Positions 41,925-50,442 are shown, counted from the first letter of the stretch. The stretch: DNA of 64,000 nt from JACDAE01 sp963744875 (GCA_963744875.1 CAVUVQ010000006.1:62001-126000); one strand, 5' to 3'. Notes: generated from the sequence alone by a model not told the origin. Numbers and translations: made by a program.

Positions 41925-42749
41925 ATGGACAGCCGGGTAATCACTATCACATCAGGCAAAGGGGGAGTTGGGAAAACGACAACAACTGCCAACCTTGGAT
42001 CGGCACTCGCCATGCAAGGGAAGAGAGTAGCTGTAGTGGACTCAGACATCGGCTTGCGTAATCTCGATGCTGTGTTAGGTCTGGAGAATCGCATCGTTTA
42101 CGATCTGGTCGATGTCGTTGAAGGACAATGTCGTTTGCGTCAGGCATTGATTAAAGATAAGCGCTTGCCTGAAATGTATCTTTTGCCTGCCGCACAAACA
42201 CGTGATAAAAATGCTGTAAATAGCGTCCAGATGGAGCAACTTTGTCAGCAACTGCGCCAGGAATTTGATTTTGTAGTGATTGACTCGCCTGCTGGTATTG
42301 AGCAAGGATTTCGTAATGCCATTGTAGGGGCTGATGAAATTGTAATTGTTGCCAACCCCGAAATGGCCTCTGTACGTGATGCAGATAGAATTATCGGGCT
42401 GGTTGAAGCGGCAGGAAAGCCGGAGCCACGCTTGATCCTCAATCGCTTACGACCAGAAATGGTACGGCGCGGCGATATGATGGATGTGGCAGATGTGTTG
42501 GAAGTGTTGGGTATCGATCTGCTAGGGATTATTCCTGAGGATGAAGCGATCATCGTGGCCACCAATAGAGGCGAACCCGCCATCTATGACAAACGATCGC
42601 GGGCCGGACGTGCGTTTCTTAATGCCGCACAACGCCTCCTCGGAGAAGAGATTCCCCTCGACGAAGTCGAAGAATCTCCCACACTTCTGGAACGCTTGCG
42701 TCGCATGGTTGGTATTGGGCCCGCCGGCGTACGTTCTCAGTCGTCGTAA
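41925..42749 (+). CDS. minD: septum site-determining ATPase MinD
   Basis: 274 residues. The deviant Walker A G-K-G-G-V-G-K-T-T (11-19), V-V-D-S-D-I-G-L-R-N-L-D, and D-S-P-A-G-I-E-Q-G-F are diagnostic. The C-terminal amphipathic helix L-L-E-R-L-R-R-M-V-G-I is the membrane-targeting sequence; it is followed by a short tail of about 13 residues, a little longer than usual. MinD recruits MinC to the membrane and is released by MinE. GGGAG lies six bases before the start. Confidence 0.97.
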   Translation: MDSRVITITSGKGGVGKTTTTANLGSALAMQGKRVAVVDSDIGLRNLDAVLGLENRIVYDLVDVVEGQCRLRQALIKDKRLPEMYLLPAAQTRDKNAVNSVQMEQLCQQLRQEFDFVVIDSPAGIEQGFRNAIVGADEIVIVANPEMASVRDADRIIGLVEAAGKPEPRLILNRLRPEMVRRGDMMDVADVLEVLGIDLLGIIPEDEAIIVATNRGEPAIYDKRSRAGRAFLNAAQRLLGEEIPLDEVEESPTLLERLRRMVGIGPAGVRSQSS

Positions 42750-42761
42750 AGGGGGAAAGCA

Positions 42762-43103
42762 ATGGGTGTTTTTGAATTTATGGTTGGTCGCAAGAAACCA
42801 ACACCAGGTGAAATGGCGAAGGAACGCTTAAAAGTAGTCCTCGTTCACGACCGCTTAAAGGTGAATCCCGAAGTGCTTGAAATGATACGCGCAGAAGTGC
42901 TGTCGGTCATTTCGAAACGCCTGGAGGTCGATGAACAGCAAATGCAGGTGCTCCTCACACGCGAAGGTGGAGCAGATAAATTGCAAACCGATGTCCCCAT
43001 TAGACGCCAGAAGGTGACCTTTGAATGGGATCCTCCCGCATATACACCAACGTCTAATGTGGTTCATGGCAGAATCCATGTTGAAGAAAACCTGGAAGAA
43101 TAA
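42762..43103 (+). CDS. minE: cell division topological specificity factor MinE
   Basis: 113 residues, longer than the usual 85-90. The anti-MinCD helix region (E-M-A-K-E-R-L-K-V-V-L-V-H-D-R) and the dimerisation part (E-V-L-E-M-I-R-A-E-V-L-S-V-I-S-K-R) are clear. The extra C-terminal 25 residues (W-D-P-P-A-Y-T-P and an acidic end) are unusual. It lies 12 bases after minD with GGGGGAAAG upstream, so the two are one transcript. A complete Min system with MinE indicates rod-like cells or segments. Confidence 0.95.
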   Translation: MGVFEFMVGRKKPTPGEMAKERLKVVLVHDRLKVNPEVLEMIRAEVLSVISKRLEVDEQQMQVLLTREGGADKLQTDVPIRRQKVTFEWDPPAYTPTSNVVHGRIHVEENLEE

Positions 43104-43153
43104 TATACATGGGCATTGGAAACTCCGTCCATTGGGGGAACAACGTAGGGTGC

Positions 43154-43273
43154 CCGGGCTTATTCCGCTCCGCTCCATCGCGCCCCTACTATGCGTTCGA
43201 TTGCATTCTGACCTTCTTGCGCCTCATACATATCATAGTAGGGGCGTGATGGAGCGGAGCGGAATAAGCCCGG
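43154..43273. repeat. 40-bp inverted repeat with GTAG borders facing inward
   Basis: Arms 43154-43193 and 43234-43273 match over 40 bases with one G.T-type difference around a 40-base loop. Here GTAG-GGGC lies at the loop-proximal end of the stem (CCCCTAC at about 43183-43189, GTAGGGG at 43238-43244), the reverse of the other members. A further GTAG-GGTG lies just outside at 43144. It follows the minE stop codon by 50 bases and could terminate the min transcript. Confidence 0.8.
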
Positions 43274-43275
43274 AC

Positions 43276-44298
43276 GCTTCCCATGGTGTTTGTCTCCAAT
43301 AAACACATCATAAACATACCTCTACTGCATTGCCGCTCCTAACCCTCATGAACATCATCAATGTCATCTCCACAGACATCTTTAAGCGGATCTTTTCATA
43401 CCTTCCTACAATTTTTAAATACTCTATAAATGAATATTAGTACATTTGAGTATTTGCCAGGAAGAATAATAAACGAATGAATATGCACATGTATCTATAA
43501 AAAGGTTAAGAATTCGACGAAAAGAATAAATATTCTTAACTTAATCTCTACGCGTTCATAACCAGGAGTAAACGGTGAAGATTGTAATATTCCTATGTGA
43601 TCGGTACGAAGCGCAGCGTAGTCGCACTGCAAGTCGAAAACGTGGTTTCGATCGTTTGGATGAACCTTTCACTATTAACCGTAGGGGCCGCGTTCACGAC
43701 GCTCATGTGAGGACTATAGCGATAGTGAAGTGCTGGTGGAGGAATACAACGAGGGATATTGTGCGCAGCAATGGAATCGTGGGGATGTTGGGATGCACAG
43801 GGGGTGTTTGCATAGAACTGGCGTGATGCGTAGGGGGGAAAGCTTGTTTTGGCACAGACTGGACTATACAGGTAACATGTCCCGATGTGGGGTGTGGGGA
43901 AGACAGGTAGCTTGTGGGGCACCGGAGTTTATGGGAGTTGCTACCTGCTGAGTAATGTTGCTTGTTGCGTCCAGAGTAGGGGTATTGTTGGGCGGGGAGG
44001 GTGCCATAGGTGAGCCATGTTCTATACAGGCAAGAGTGTGGGGAGTAGACGTGTTTCACACCTGGCGCTGAAGTCAGCCGGTTAGCCGCCGGCACTTCAG
44101 TGTCGCTATAGAAGGTACTGTACAATTTTAGACAGCGGTAGATTACCACAAAGGAGTTGCAGTGAGCAGGGATGGGGATAGGAGAGAGACACAGTTTGTT
44201 ATGCCATGTGCAAGCGGTGTTAGTAGAGCTTTATGGCCTACCTATAGGCGGCGTTATATTGCAACAAACTGGTTTGCTCAGCAACGAAGATTTTTATC
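43276..44298 (+). other. about 1 kb without a convincing gene; G-rich hairpin-rich locus
   Basis: 43280-43560 is A/T-rich. From 43682, which starts with the lone half-repeat GTAG-GGGCCGCG, to 44060 the plus strand is strongly G-rich with few C, and all frames give poor proteins. Hairpins include CAGGTAGC/GCTACCTG (about 43904-43911 with 43939-43946) and a long nested hairpin at 44065-44106. A GTG at 43575 with AGGAG upstream opens an 83-codon frame, but its translation looks non-protein. The composition suggests a structured RNA or a decayed mobile element end rather than a decayed protein gene. Confidence 0.5.
44065..44106 (+). repeat. nested hairpin closing the G-rich locus
   Basis: Outer stem CGCTGAAGT (44066-44074) pairs with ACTTCAGTG (44094-44102, one G.T) and inner stem GCCGG (44077-44081) with CCGGC (44089-44093). 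Sub-terminal hairpins with a CTGAAGT-type stem resemble those at ends of IS200/IS605-group elements; this similarity is from memory and unverified. Confidence 0.5.
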
Positions 44299-44739
44299 AT
44301 GAGAGAAATAGGCTGGTCATCTGTACGACGACAGGTTATTCAGTCTTTACATCTCGTGTATCCTCTGCTGATACCAGTTCTTCTGATGGCAGCACTTGCG
44401 TTAGCCGTAGCTCTATTTCAATACTGGGTAATTTTGTTTATGTTTGCTGTTGTCTGGTCGATCCTGATCGTTATTGCTACCCGTTTCCTATGCGACAAAC
44501 TTTATCATGTCGTGCGGACCAGATATTATAAGCCTCGTTCTTTACGTTCGCATACGTTCTCTCCCCAGTTTCCAGAGACACCCATGCCTGTTACCCCATT
44601 GATCCGTGTTTTGGAGACCATAGACCTTTCCACAATGGATGTTGAACAGCTCATCGCAAATGAAATGAGCGAGCAAGAGTCGGCACAAATGCCAATAGTG
44701 CAGGAAAAGCGAAGTGGTGCCAGGCATAAGTCGTTCTAG
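44299..44739 (+). CDS. small membrane protein, unknown family
   Basis: 146 residues. Two hydrophobic segments, about residues 19-40 (V-Y-P-L-L-I-P-V-L-L-M-A-A-L-A-L) and 43-65, then a basic stretch and an 80-residue soluble, partly acidic tail (E-T-I-D-L-S-T-M-D-V-E-Q-L-I-A-N-E-M). Codon use is gene-like, but the Shine-Dalgarno is weak. No neighbours in the same transcript. Not recognised. Confidence 0.55.
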   Translation: MREIGWSSVRRQVIQSLHLVYPLLIPVLLMAALALAVALFQYWVILFMFAVVWSILIVIATRFLCDKLYHVVRTRYYKPRSLRSHTFSPQFPETPMPVTPLIRVLETIDLSTMDVEQLIANEMSEQESAQMPIVQEKRSGARHKSF

Positions 44740-44770
44740 CTTGTTGAATGTATGACCTTTGGGTGGTTTA

Positions 44771-44799
44771 TTGACCTTGCTGTTAATGCTCTGTATGAT
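44771..44799 (+). promoter_or_regulatory. promoter of the extradiol dioxygenase gene
   Basis: TTGACC (44771-44776), 17-base spacer, TATGAT (44794-44799) preceded by TG one base off the extended -10 position. Start codon 70 bases downstream. Confidence 0.6.
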
Positions 44800-44870
44800 T
44801 ACCTACAAAATGGAAATTGAGCGCCAGATACGCATGTCCACATGCAGGGGCTTGTATTTAGGAGACAACC

Positions 44871-45821
44871 GTGAGTAACCAGCAGATTCAGAAGGTTAAA
44901 GTTAGAAAATTAGCACATGTAGGATTGTGGGCAACAGACGTATCAACACAAGGGCGCTTCTATCGTCAGGTGCTGGGCCTTGATCTACGTCAGCCAACCG
45001 AACAGGATATCAATGTAGAAGAGGCAAACGTCTTTCTTGCATTGGGTGAGGAACATCATTCATTGGCTTTGTTCAATGATACACGTGTCATCGCGAGCAA
45101 CGGTCGCAAGCCCGCCAGTCGGACACAGCTTCATCATCTTTCCTTTGAAGTTGATACCGATGCTGAAATGGCAGCCCTCGCGGCACGCCTCAATATGGCA
45201 AATATCGATGTTGCATTGGGACCACGCGATGGCGATCCCGAAATGGGTGATACCCTCTGGTTTAATGATCCTGACGGGAATCATATCGAGATCTCTGTGA
45301 CCTCTGATGAATATCTTTCTCCAGGTGCCAACAGCACACGACGCGTATTACTACGTCCATATACATTGCAACATGTGGCTCTGTATACACAGCGCCTGGA
45401 AGAAATGGTCGATTTTTATACAGAGGCATTGGGATTCGATATCTCTGATTGGCTGTTACGCGAATGTGCCTGGCTACGCTGTAATAATAACCATCATTCG
45501 CTTATGCTCATGCAAGGAAAACAGGCCCTCGATCACGTTGGTTACAGCATCGCTGATGGCCCTGAACTCTTACGCTGGGCCGACTATCTGAGTCGCAATC
45601 AGATTACGGTTCTCTGGGGGCCAGGACGCCACGGTGCTGGCAACGACCTGTTCCTGCGCTTCGCTGATTCTGAGGGGCTGCATATTGAACTCTCCACTGA
45701 ATTGCAGCAGTACTATGATCGCGATGTTACCACTCCTCCACGTTTGTGGCATACACGTGAGATGGCTCTTAACCTGTGGGGAGCTATGCCATCCTGGGCA
45801 CGCGAAGAAGTACGCGTCTGA
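44871..45821 (+). CDS. extradiol (catechol 2,3-dioxygenase-like) VOC dioxygenase
   Basis: 316 residues from a GTG after GGAG. Two vicinal-oxygen-chelate modules. The C-terminal module has the catalytic Fe ligands H168 (L-Q-H-V-A), H222 (L-D-H-V-G-Y) and E273 (L-H-I-E-L). The N-terminal module also keeps a full set at matching positions: H16 (L-A-H-V-G), H89 (H-H-L-S-F) and E140 (N-H-I-E-I), which most type I extradiol enzymes have lost. It should cleave a catechol ring next to the hydroxyls. The facing FAH-family gene could act later in the same meta-cleavage route. Alternative: a glyoxalase-like enzyme of other function. Confidence 0.85.
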   Translation: MSNQQIQKVKVRKLAHVGLWATDVSTQGRFYRQVLGLDLRQPTEQDINVEEANVFLALGEEHHSLALFNDTRVIASNGRKPASRTQLHHLSFEVDTDAEMAALAARLNMANIDVALGPRDGDPEMGDTLWFNDPDGNHIEISVTSDEYLSPGANSTRRVLLRPYTLQHVALYTQRLEEMVDFYTEALGFDISDWLLRECAWLRCNNNHHSLMLMQGKQALDHVGYSIADGPELLRWADYLSRNQITVLWGPGRHGAGNDLFLRFADSEGLHIELSTELQQYYDRDVTTPPRLWHTREMALNLWGAMPSWAREEVRV

Positions 45822-45828
45822 TTGAAAA

Positions 45829-45870
45829 CGACGCGGGTTTATAAATGATATCGTTCACAAACCCGCGCCG
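45829..45870. terminator. hairpin between convergent genes
   Basis: CGACGCGGGTTT (45829-45840) pairs with AAACCCGCGCCG (about 45859-45870) with one mismatch, 18-base loop. It lies between the stop codons of the dioxygenase and FAH-family genes. Confidence 0.65.
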
Positions 45871-45875
45871 ACAGA

Positions 45876-46811
45876 TTATTCTGTTACGCGATTTCTGATT
45901 AATCCAATGCCTTCAACTTCGGCCTCAACCACGTCGCCTGGTTTAAGAAACTCGGGTGGTGTGCGCGAAAATCCAACTCCACTTGGTGTGCCCGTAGCAA
46001 TAATATCTCCTGCATCAAGCGTCATACCTGCGGAAAGGACCGCAATTGCCCGGTTGATAGAAAAAATCATCAAGTTTGTATTCGAGTCCTGTTTCGTCTG
46101 GCCGTTAACGCGCAAACGTAACGCGAGATTGTGTGGATCGGGAATCTCATCGGCTGTAACGATCCAGGGACCAATCGGACACGAACCATCAAGGCTTTTC
46201 CCCTTGAAAAACTGCTTATGGCGCGTCTGCAGATCACGCGCCGTAATATCATTCAGAACCGTATAGCCAAAGACGTACGAAAGAGCATCTTCTTCACGAA
46301 TATTTTTACCCTTCTTACCAAGAATTACCCCCAGCTCAACTTCCCAGTCTATCTCACTTGAGACCGCTGGTTCGATGATAATATCACCATAAGGACCATT
46401 GATGGTGGTGGGAGCCTTTGTGAAAAATACCGGGTATTCAGGCGTCTCTCCGCTATGTCCACGCACGTTTGCCGTTTCCTGAGCATGCTCTTTGTAGTTG
46501 ACGGCCAGGCACATAATATTTTTACGCGTCTGTGGAATGGGTGCTGCAAGCTGAACTTCGCTCAGTTTATGAGCAGCTCCAACGTCAGTGAAGGTTTTGA
46601 CATCCGTAAAACGCCGATTGGCAGCTTTACTTAAAATAGCCTGCAGAGCGTCTTTATACTGTGCATAGTTCTCTATCAGGGCAAGCATCTGATCGGGAAC
46701 CGCTAATTGCAGCGCCCTTCCTGCCAGATCGACATCAACAACTTCATCATCTCGTACGATCCCAAGATGTGGCGTTGGCAGTTCGTTTGTAGAAAAGCTA
46801 ACAAGCTTCAT
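45876..46811 (-). CDS. fumarylacetoacetate hydrolase-family protein
   Basis: 311 residues. The C-terminal FAH domain has metal ligands in S-E-I-D-W-E-V-E-L-G-V-I-L-G, followed by D-I-T-A-R-D-L-Q, the K-G-K-S-L-D-G-S-C-P-I-G-P-W motif and I-I-A-T-G-T-P-S-G-V-G. These enzymes break C-C bonds or isomerise/decarboxylate meta-cleavage products. It faces the extradiol dioxygenase, and pathway partnership is inferred. aroE lies upstream on the same strand, 64 bases away. Confidence 0.92.
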   Translation of the reverse strand: MKLVSFSTNELPTPHLGIVRDDEVVDVDLAGRALQLAVPDQMLALIENYAQYKDALQAILSKAANRRFTDVKTFTDVGAAHKLSEVQLAAPIPQTRKNIMCLAVNYKEHAQETANVRGHSGETPEYPVFFTKAPTTINGPYGDIIIEPAVSSEIDWEVELGVILGKKGKNIREEDALSYVFGYTVLNDITARDLQTRHKQFFKGKSLDGSCPIGPWIVTADEIPDPHNLALRLRVNGQTKQDSNTNLMIFSINRAIAVLSAGMTLDAGDIIATGTPSGVGFSRTPPEFLKPGDVVEAEVEGIGLIRNRVTE

Positions 46812-46875
46812 AATTATCTCCTTTATGACAGAGTAGTAGGTAGTCCTATTCTACAACACGCCGAGCAAACCCCCG

Positions 46876-47781
46876 TTACAACAACGTTGCTCGCATGACA
46901 TCAAGTGGAGCCGGCTCGCCAGTCCAGTGTGTGAATGCCAGCGCCCCTTGATGTAGAAGCATAGAAAGCCCGTTAGCGTTGCGTAGCCCCATAATGCTTG
47001 CCTGGCAGAGTAGATACGTCTGGGTTGGATTGTAGATCATATCATAGACAAAGGTATCGCTATCAAAGCGAGCAAGCACTTCCGGTGGGAGAGGACTGCT
47101 GTCTTCATGCATGCCAACCGAAGTGGCGTTGATAATGATGGATGAGGAATGTGGAATAAGGAAATTGGGGTCGTTGAGACTAAAGATGGCACCATCATAG
47201 CTTTGTTGTACATCCGCCGCCAACAGTTGAGCGCGTTCCAGGTGACGATTGAAGATGATGAGCCGCTCCACGCCTGCACTCGCCAGCGCAAAGGCCGCTC
47301 CACGAGCTGCACCCCCTGCACCCAATAGCAACGCTGTATAGCCCTTGAGCGAGACCTGACCATCAGGCTGAAGCGTGCCGAGGCCTTGTTCCTGTAAAGC
47401 ATGCAGCAGCCCAGGCGCATCAGTGTTGTAGCCATACAGGTAGTCGTTACGATGTACAATGGTGTTGACCGCGCCGATACGTCCAGCCAGGGGATCGATC
47501 TTGTCCAGTAAATGAATAACCGCCTGTTTATGTGGAATGGTGACATTCGCGCCCAGGTAATCCTTGCTACAAAGTGAACGTACACGTTCAAGTAACTGTG
47601 TAGCGGGCGTATGCCATAGCTCGTAACGTGCAGGGATACCCAGAGCATCAAAGGCGGCTTGTTGCAGACGTGGCGAAAAAGAGTGCGCAACTGGATCGCC
47701 AATCAGGCCGACACGCGTTCTCACTGTTGCTTCTGACGCATGCTGCAAAGGTCGCATCAGACGTTTGTTTCGAGTAGACAT
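46876..47781 (-). CDS. aroE: shikimate dehydrogenase
   Basis: 301 residues. Substrate site V-G-L-I-G-D-P-V-A-H-S-F-S-P near 24-37, catalytic lysine in N-V-T-I-P-H-K near 86, catalytic aspartate in Y-G-Y-N-T-D near 125, NADP loop L-L-G-A-G-G-A-A-R-G, and the C-terminal Q-G-A-L-A-F-T-H-W-T-G segment. It reduces 3-dehydroshikimate to shikimate for aromatic amino acids. The N-terminal extension of about 17 basic residues is unusual; an in-frame ATG at 47757 would shorten it. Its promoter region overlaps that of the divergent NUDIX gene. Confidence 0.95.
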   Translation of the reverse strand: MSTRNKRLMRPLQHASEATVRTRVGLIGDPVAHSFSPRLQQAAFDALGIPARYELWHTPATQLLERVRSLCSKDYLGANVTIPHKQAVIHLLDKIDPLAGRIGAVNTIVHRNDYLYGYNTDAPGLLHALQEQGLGTLQPDGQVSLKGYTALLLGAGGAARGAAFALASAGVERLIIFNRHLERAQLLAADVQQSYDGAIFSLNDPNFLIPHSSSIIINATSVGMHEDSSPLPPEVLARFDSDTFVYDMIYNPTQTYLLCQASIMGLRNANGLSMLLHQGALAFTHWTGEPAPLDVMRATLL

Positions 47782-47859
47782 CCTGTTACCATCATTCTCT
47801 AGTCTAGATGTAAGTGAAGTTTCATAATCTTCTTGTCAACTATCTAAATTATATCAAAT

Positions 47860-47888
47860 TTGTCGCACTTCTGTTATGGTACTATAAA
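47860..47888 (+). promoter_or_regulatory. promoter of the NUDIX gene
   Basis: TTGTCG (47860-47865), 17-base spacer, TATAAA (47883-47888). A minus-strand TATAAT (complement of 47848-47853) for aroE lies 12 bases away, so the two divergent promoters overlap and may compete. Confidence 0.55.
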
Positions 47889-47932
47889 AGATGAAAACAG
47901 AGTCGGTTTTTTGTAATTAGAGCGGAGATATT

Positions 47933-48727
47933 ATGACAGTTCAACCGCGTTTTGCCTCAACGGTGATGTTGTTGCGCGATGCCCTTATCCACGGAGGAGG
48001 AATAGAGGTATTTATGGTCCGGCGCGTGGTGCAAAGTGAGTTTATGCCGGATGTCTATGTCTTCCCCGGCGGCTCGGTTATCTCTGATGATCGCCTGCTC
48101 GAAGAGAACACCAATCTGTGTATGACCATCGCATCTTCAATTTCCGATCCAGAAGGGCGTACCTCGTTGGGAAAAGGTTTAAGGGCAGCCGCAATCCGTG
48201 AACTTTTTGAAGAGGCAAATGTACTGCTGGCCTATCAGAATAAACATATCCTGGCAGTTGATAAGGACGCCGTTACACGCTTTGAAACATATCGATTGGC
48301 ATTAAATGAGCGCCGAGAACTGTTAAGTACAATCGTTCAGATGGAACAGCTGGTCCTGGCAACCGATGCTCTCTCCTATTTTGCGCACTGGATCACGCCA
48401 GAAGGCATGCCGAAGCGCTTCGATACACATTTCTTTCTAGCCGTCGCTCCAACCGAGCAAGAGGCGCTCCATGATCAACTTGAAACCAGCGCAGGCTTCT
48501 GGTTCCAACCCGCTGAAGTAATTGAACGTTGTCAACGCAAAGAAATACCTGTCGCTTTCCCCACCCTTCACCAGTTAAAGGATCTGAGCGCTTTCAAGAG
48601 CGTACAGGATGCTTTAGACGCAGCCTGTACCCGCTATGTTCCTACTCATATGCCAGCACTTACAGAAAAAGAAGGGAAGTCTTATGTCTATCTCCCTGAA
48701 GATCCCAACACGACCTGGATGCTTTAA
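47933..48727 (+). CDS. NUDIX hydrolase
   Basis: 264 residues. The NUDIX box appears as R-A-A-A-I-R-E-L-F-E-E-A-N-V near 82-95; the usual Gly of R-E-U-x-E-E-x-G-U is Asn, but the catalytic glutamates are present. The longer N- and C-terminal parts (V-Y-V-F-P-G-G-S-V, F-D-T-H-F-F-L-A) fit the NUDT19-like group that acts on CoA or related diphosphates. It is followed 30 bases later by an MBL-fold hydrolase, probably in one transcript. Confidence 0.88.
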   Translation: MTVQPRFASTVMLLRDALIHGGGIEVFMVRRVVQSEFMPDVYVFPGGSVISDDRLLEENTNLCMTIASSISDPEGRTSLGKGLRAAAIRELFEEANVLLAYQNKHILAVDKDAVTRFETYRLALNERRELLSTIVQMEQLVLATDALSYFAHWITPEGMPKRFDTHFFLAVAPTEQEALHDQLETSAGFWFQPAEVIERCQRKEIPVAFPTLHQLKDLSAFKSVQDALDAACTRYVPTHMPALTEKEGKSYVYLPEDPNTTWML

Positions 48728-48757
48728 GCATGTATAGCGCATAAAGGAAAGTAAAGG

Positions 48758-49561
48758 ATGACAAATACATATACGCTTATTCTTGCCCCCAATGCCTCCC
48801 TGATGACAGGACCCGGTACAAATACAATTGTACTCAATGGAGGAAAAGAGGGTGCTGTGGTGATTGATCCTGCCGATGCTAATCCAGAGCATCTGGCATC
48901 TATTATACGTGCAGGAGATAGCTATGGCGGCATTCGACGTATCTTGATTACACACGGACACCATGATCATCTTGGGGGAGCCGAGGAACTGCGTGCGCAA
49001 TTGAATGTGCCCATCTATGCGTTTAGTCGCGCGGGAACACCTTTTGTAGATCAGGAAGTGCACGATGGCGCTCTCTTTCCTTTAGAAAATGATAGGTTGC
49101 GTGCTCTTCATACGCCGGGTCATCGCTTCGATCATCTTTGTTTCTTATTAGAGGATGAGCGTACACTCTTTGCTGGCGACCTTATATCTGGCATTACGAC
49201 CAATGTGATTATCCCACCCGAAGGGGATATGCTTGCTTATTTGAATTCGCTCAAACGCCTTCAAGATATTGATATTGCGAAGATTGTACCCGGTCATGGA
49301 CCTGAGATCCTGGACGTGCAAGCTAAATTGATAGACTATATTGCGCATCGTTTGCAGAGAGAGCAGCAGGTTATTGATGCATTGTATATGTTGCCACCTG
49401 GAACAACGATTCCCTCTCTAGTGAAGTATATTTATGTTGATGTGGATCCTCGCTTGTATCCAGTCGCCGCCTGGACGGTCGAAGCCCATCTATTAAAGCT
49501 AGAGCGTGAGGGACGCGTGCAACACAATGAAAAAGATGGTTGGGAACTGGTTAAAAAATAA
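48758..49561 (+). CDS. metallo-beta-lactamase-fold hydrolase
   Basis: 267 residues. Zinc motif T-H-G-H-H-D-H-L-G-G near 65-74, H in T-P-G-H-R near 128, D in F-A-G-D-L near 148 and final H in V-P-G-H-G near 183. A C-terminal winged-helix-like part (V-E-A-H-L-L-K-L-E-R-E-G-R-V) marks the LACTB2/glyoxalase-II-like group, whose members include endoribonucleases and thioester hydrolases. Function not further defined. Pairs with the NUDIX gene, as in several bacteria. Confidence 0.9.
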   Translation: MTNTYTLILAPNASLMTGPGTNTIVLNGGKEGAVVIDPADANPEHLASIIRAGDSYGGIRRILITHGHHDHLGGAEELRAQLNVPIYAFSRAGTPFVDQEVHDGALFPLENDRLRALHTPGHRFDHLCFLLEDERTLFAGDLISGITTNVIIPPEGDMLAYLNSLKRLQDIDIAKIVPGHGPEILDVQAKLIDYIAHRLQREQQVIDALYMLPPGTTIPSLVKYIYVDVDPRLYPVAAWTVEAHLLKLEREGRVQHNEKDGWELVKK

Positions 49562-49865
49562 AAAAATAACCACGCGTTTCTGCTAAATTGGCTTCTAGAG
49601 AAGCATGCCTATCTATCCAAATGGAAAAGTGGGTTGAGATATCTTAACCACCTATCGGTACTTTACAGCTATTTTGTATATGGTATAACTGTTCTTGTGC
49701 TACAATCTTATCAGGCCGGTTCCATAATTGATGGATCGAACGGCAGGAGAGGGAGCATGCTATCAACTTTGGGCGCAAGGAAGCCTGCCTCTATCCTGCT
49801 GAAGTTCCCCCTTCAGTTCCACCTGATTACGAAACCGGCATAAATTTTCATTTCAAGCACATCCT
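49562..49865 (+). other. 304-base gap without a supported gene
   Basis: A short 28-codon frame from 49757 with GGAGAGGGAG before it is the only candidate, but it has no recognisable features. An overlapping frame reads P-A-E-V-P-P-S-V-P-P-D-Y-E, possibly a decayed fragment. Nothing else seen. Confidence 0.3.
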
Positions 49866-50366
49866 TTACCAGCCGAACGTACCCTGGCCTCCCTTAAATG
49901 GACCAACAATATTTTTCGTAATCCATCCTCCATAAAAATCTCCCTCCTGCACCTCCACCTTCTCTCCATCGACGTAACATGCATCCATTTTCGCCGGGTA
50001 GAAGGCGATGTAATCGGTCAAATCCTCATAGCCGGGTGAAGGCTGGCGGTAATACCATGCGCTATTGGGAACCATCTTATTGTTAACAGCGATTGTATAG
50101 TAAGAAGCAGCACCTTTCCATTCACAGAATGTCGTACGGGAAGTAGAGATGAGGTACTCCATTTTTGCATCTGCCGGAGGAATGTAATACACAGGAGGAT
50201 GACTCGTTTCAAGGATGCGTTTAGAACGTTTCGTATCGGCGATAATGATACCATTAAAGATCACCTGGATATGTTTATCACTATTCTCAAGCCTGGGTGG
50301 GCGTGGATAGTCCCATACCGATTCCTGACCTGGACCTGGCTTTATGTAATGACGGCGATTGCTCAT
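49866..50366 (-). CDS. DUF427 family protein
   Basis: 166 residues. Motifs typical of DUF427: V-W-D-Y-P-R-P-P, I-A-D-T-K-R-S-K-R-I-L-E-T-S-H-P-P-V-Y-Y-I-P, C-E-W-K-G-A-A-S-Y-Y, and A-F-Y-P-A-K-M-D-A-C-Y-V-D-G-E. The fold is a small beta barrel of unknown activity, widespread in actinobacteria, cyanobacteria and Chloroflexota. Copy C of the palindromic element lies just upstream. Confidence 0.9.
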   Translation of the reverse strand: MSNRRHYIKPGPGQESVWDYPRPPRLENSDKHIQVIFNGIIIADTKRSKRILETSHPPVYYIPPADAKMEYLISTSRTTFCEWKGAASYYTIAVNNKMVPNSAWYYRQPSPGYEDLTDYIAFYPAKMDACYVDGEKVEVQEGDFYGGWITKNIVGPFKGGQGTFGW

Positions 50367-50442
50367 GTGTATTGTCTCTCCTTGCTCATGGGTACGTTTG
50401 ACTGTTATGACGCTTGATGAGATCCTGAAGGGGCAAATCTAA

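Noticed and set aside
43575..43826. 83-codon frame with AGGAG before a GTG
   Set aside because: The translation includes a segment from a GTAG half-repeat and has a random-looking composition; no conserved features.
43703..44149. 148-codon minus-strand frame across the G-rich locus
   Set aside because: A by-product of the strand's G bias: the product is Pro/His/Ser/Thr-rich with no domain-like pattern.
47037..47702. 221-codon minus-strand frame overlapping aroE
   Set aside because: It lies in another frame of aroE; aroE has full catalytic motifs, and this frame has none.
49757..49843. 28-codon small protein with a good Shine-Dalgarno
   Set aside because: Short, no recognisable pattern and no conserved context visible; could not be distinguished from chance.
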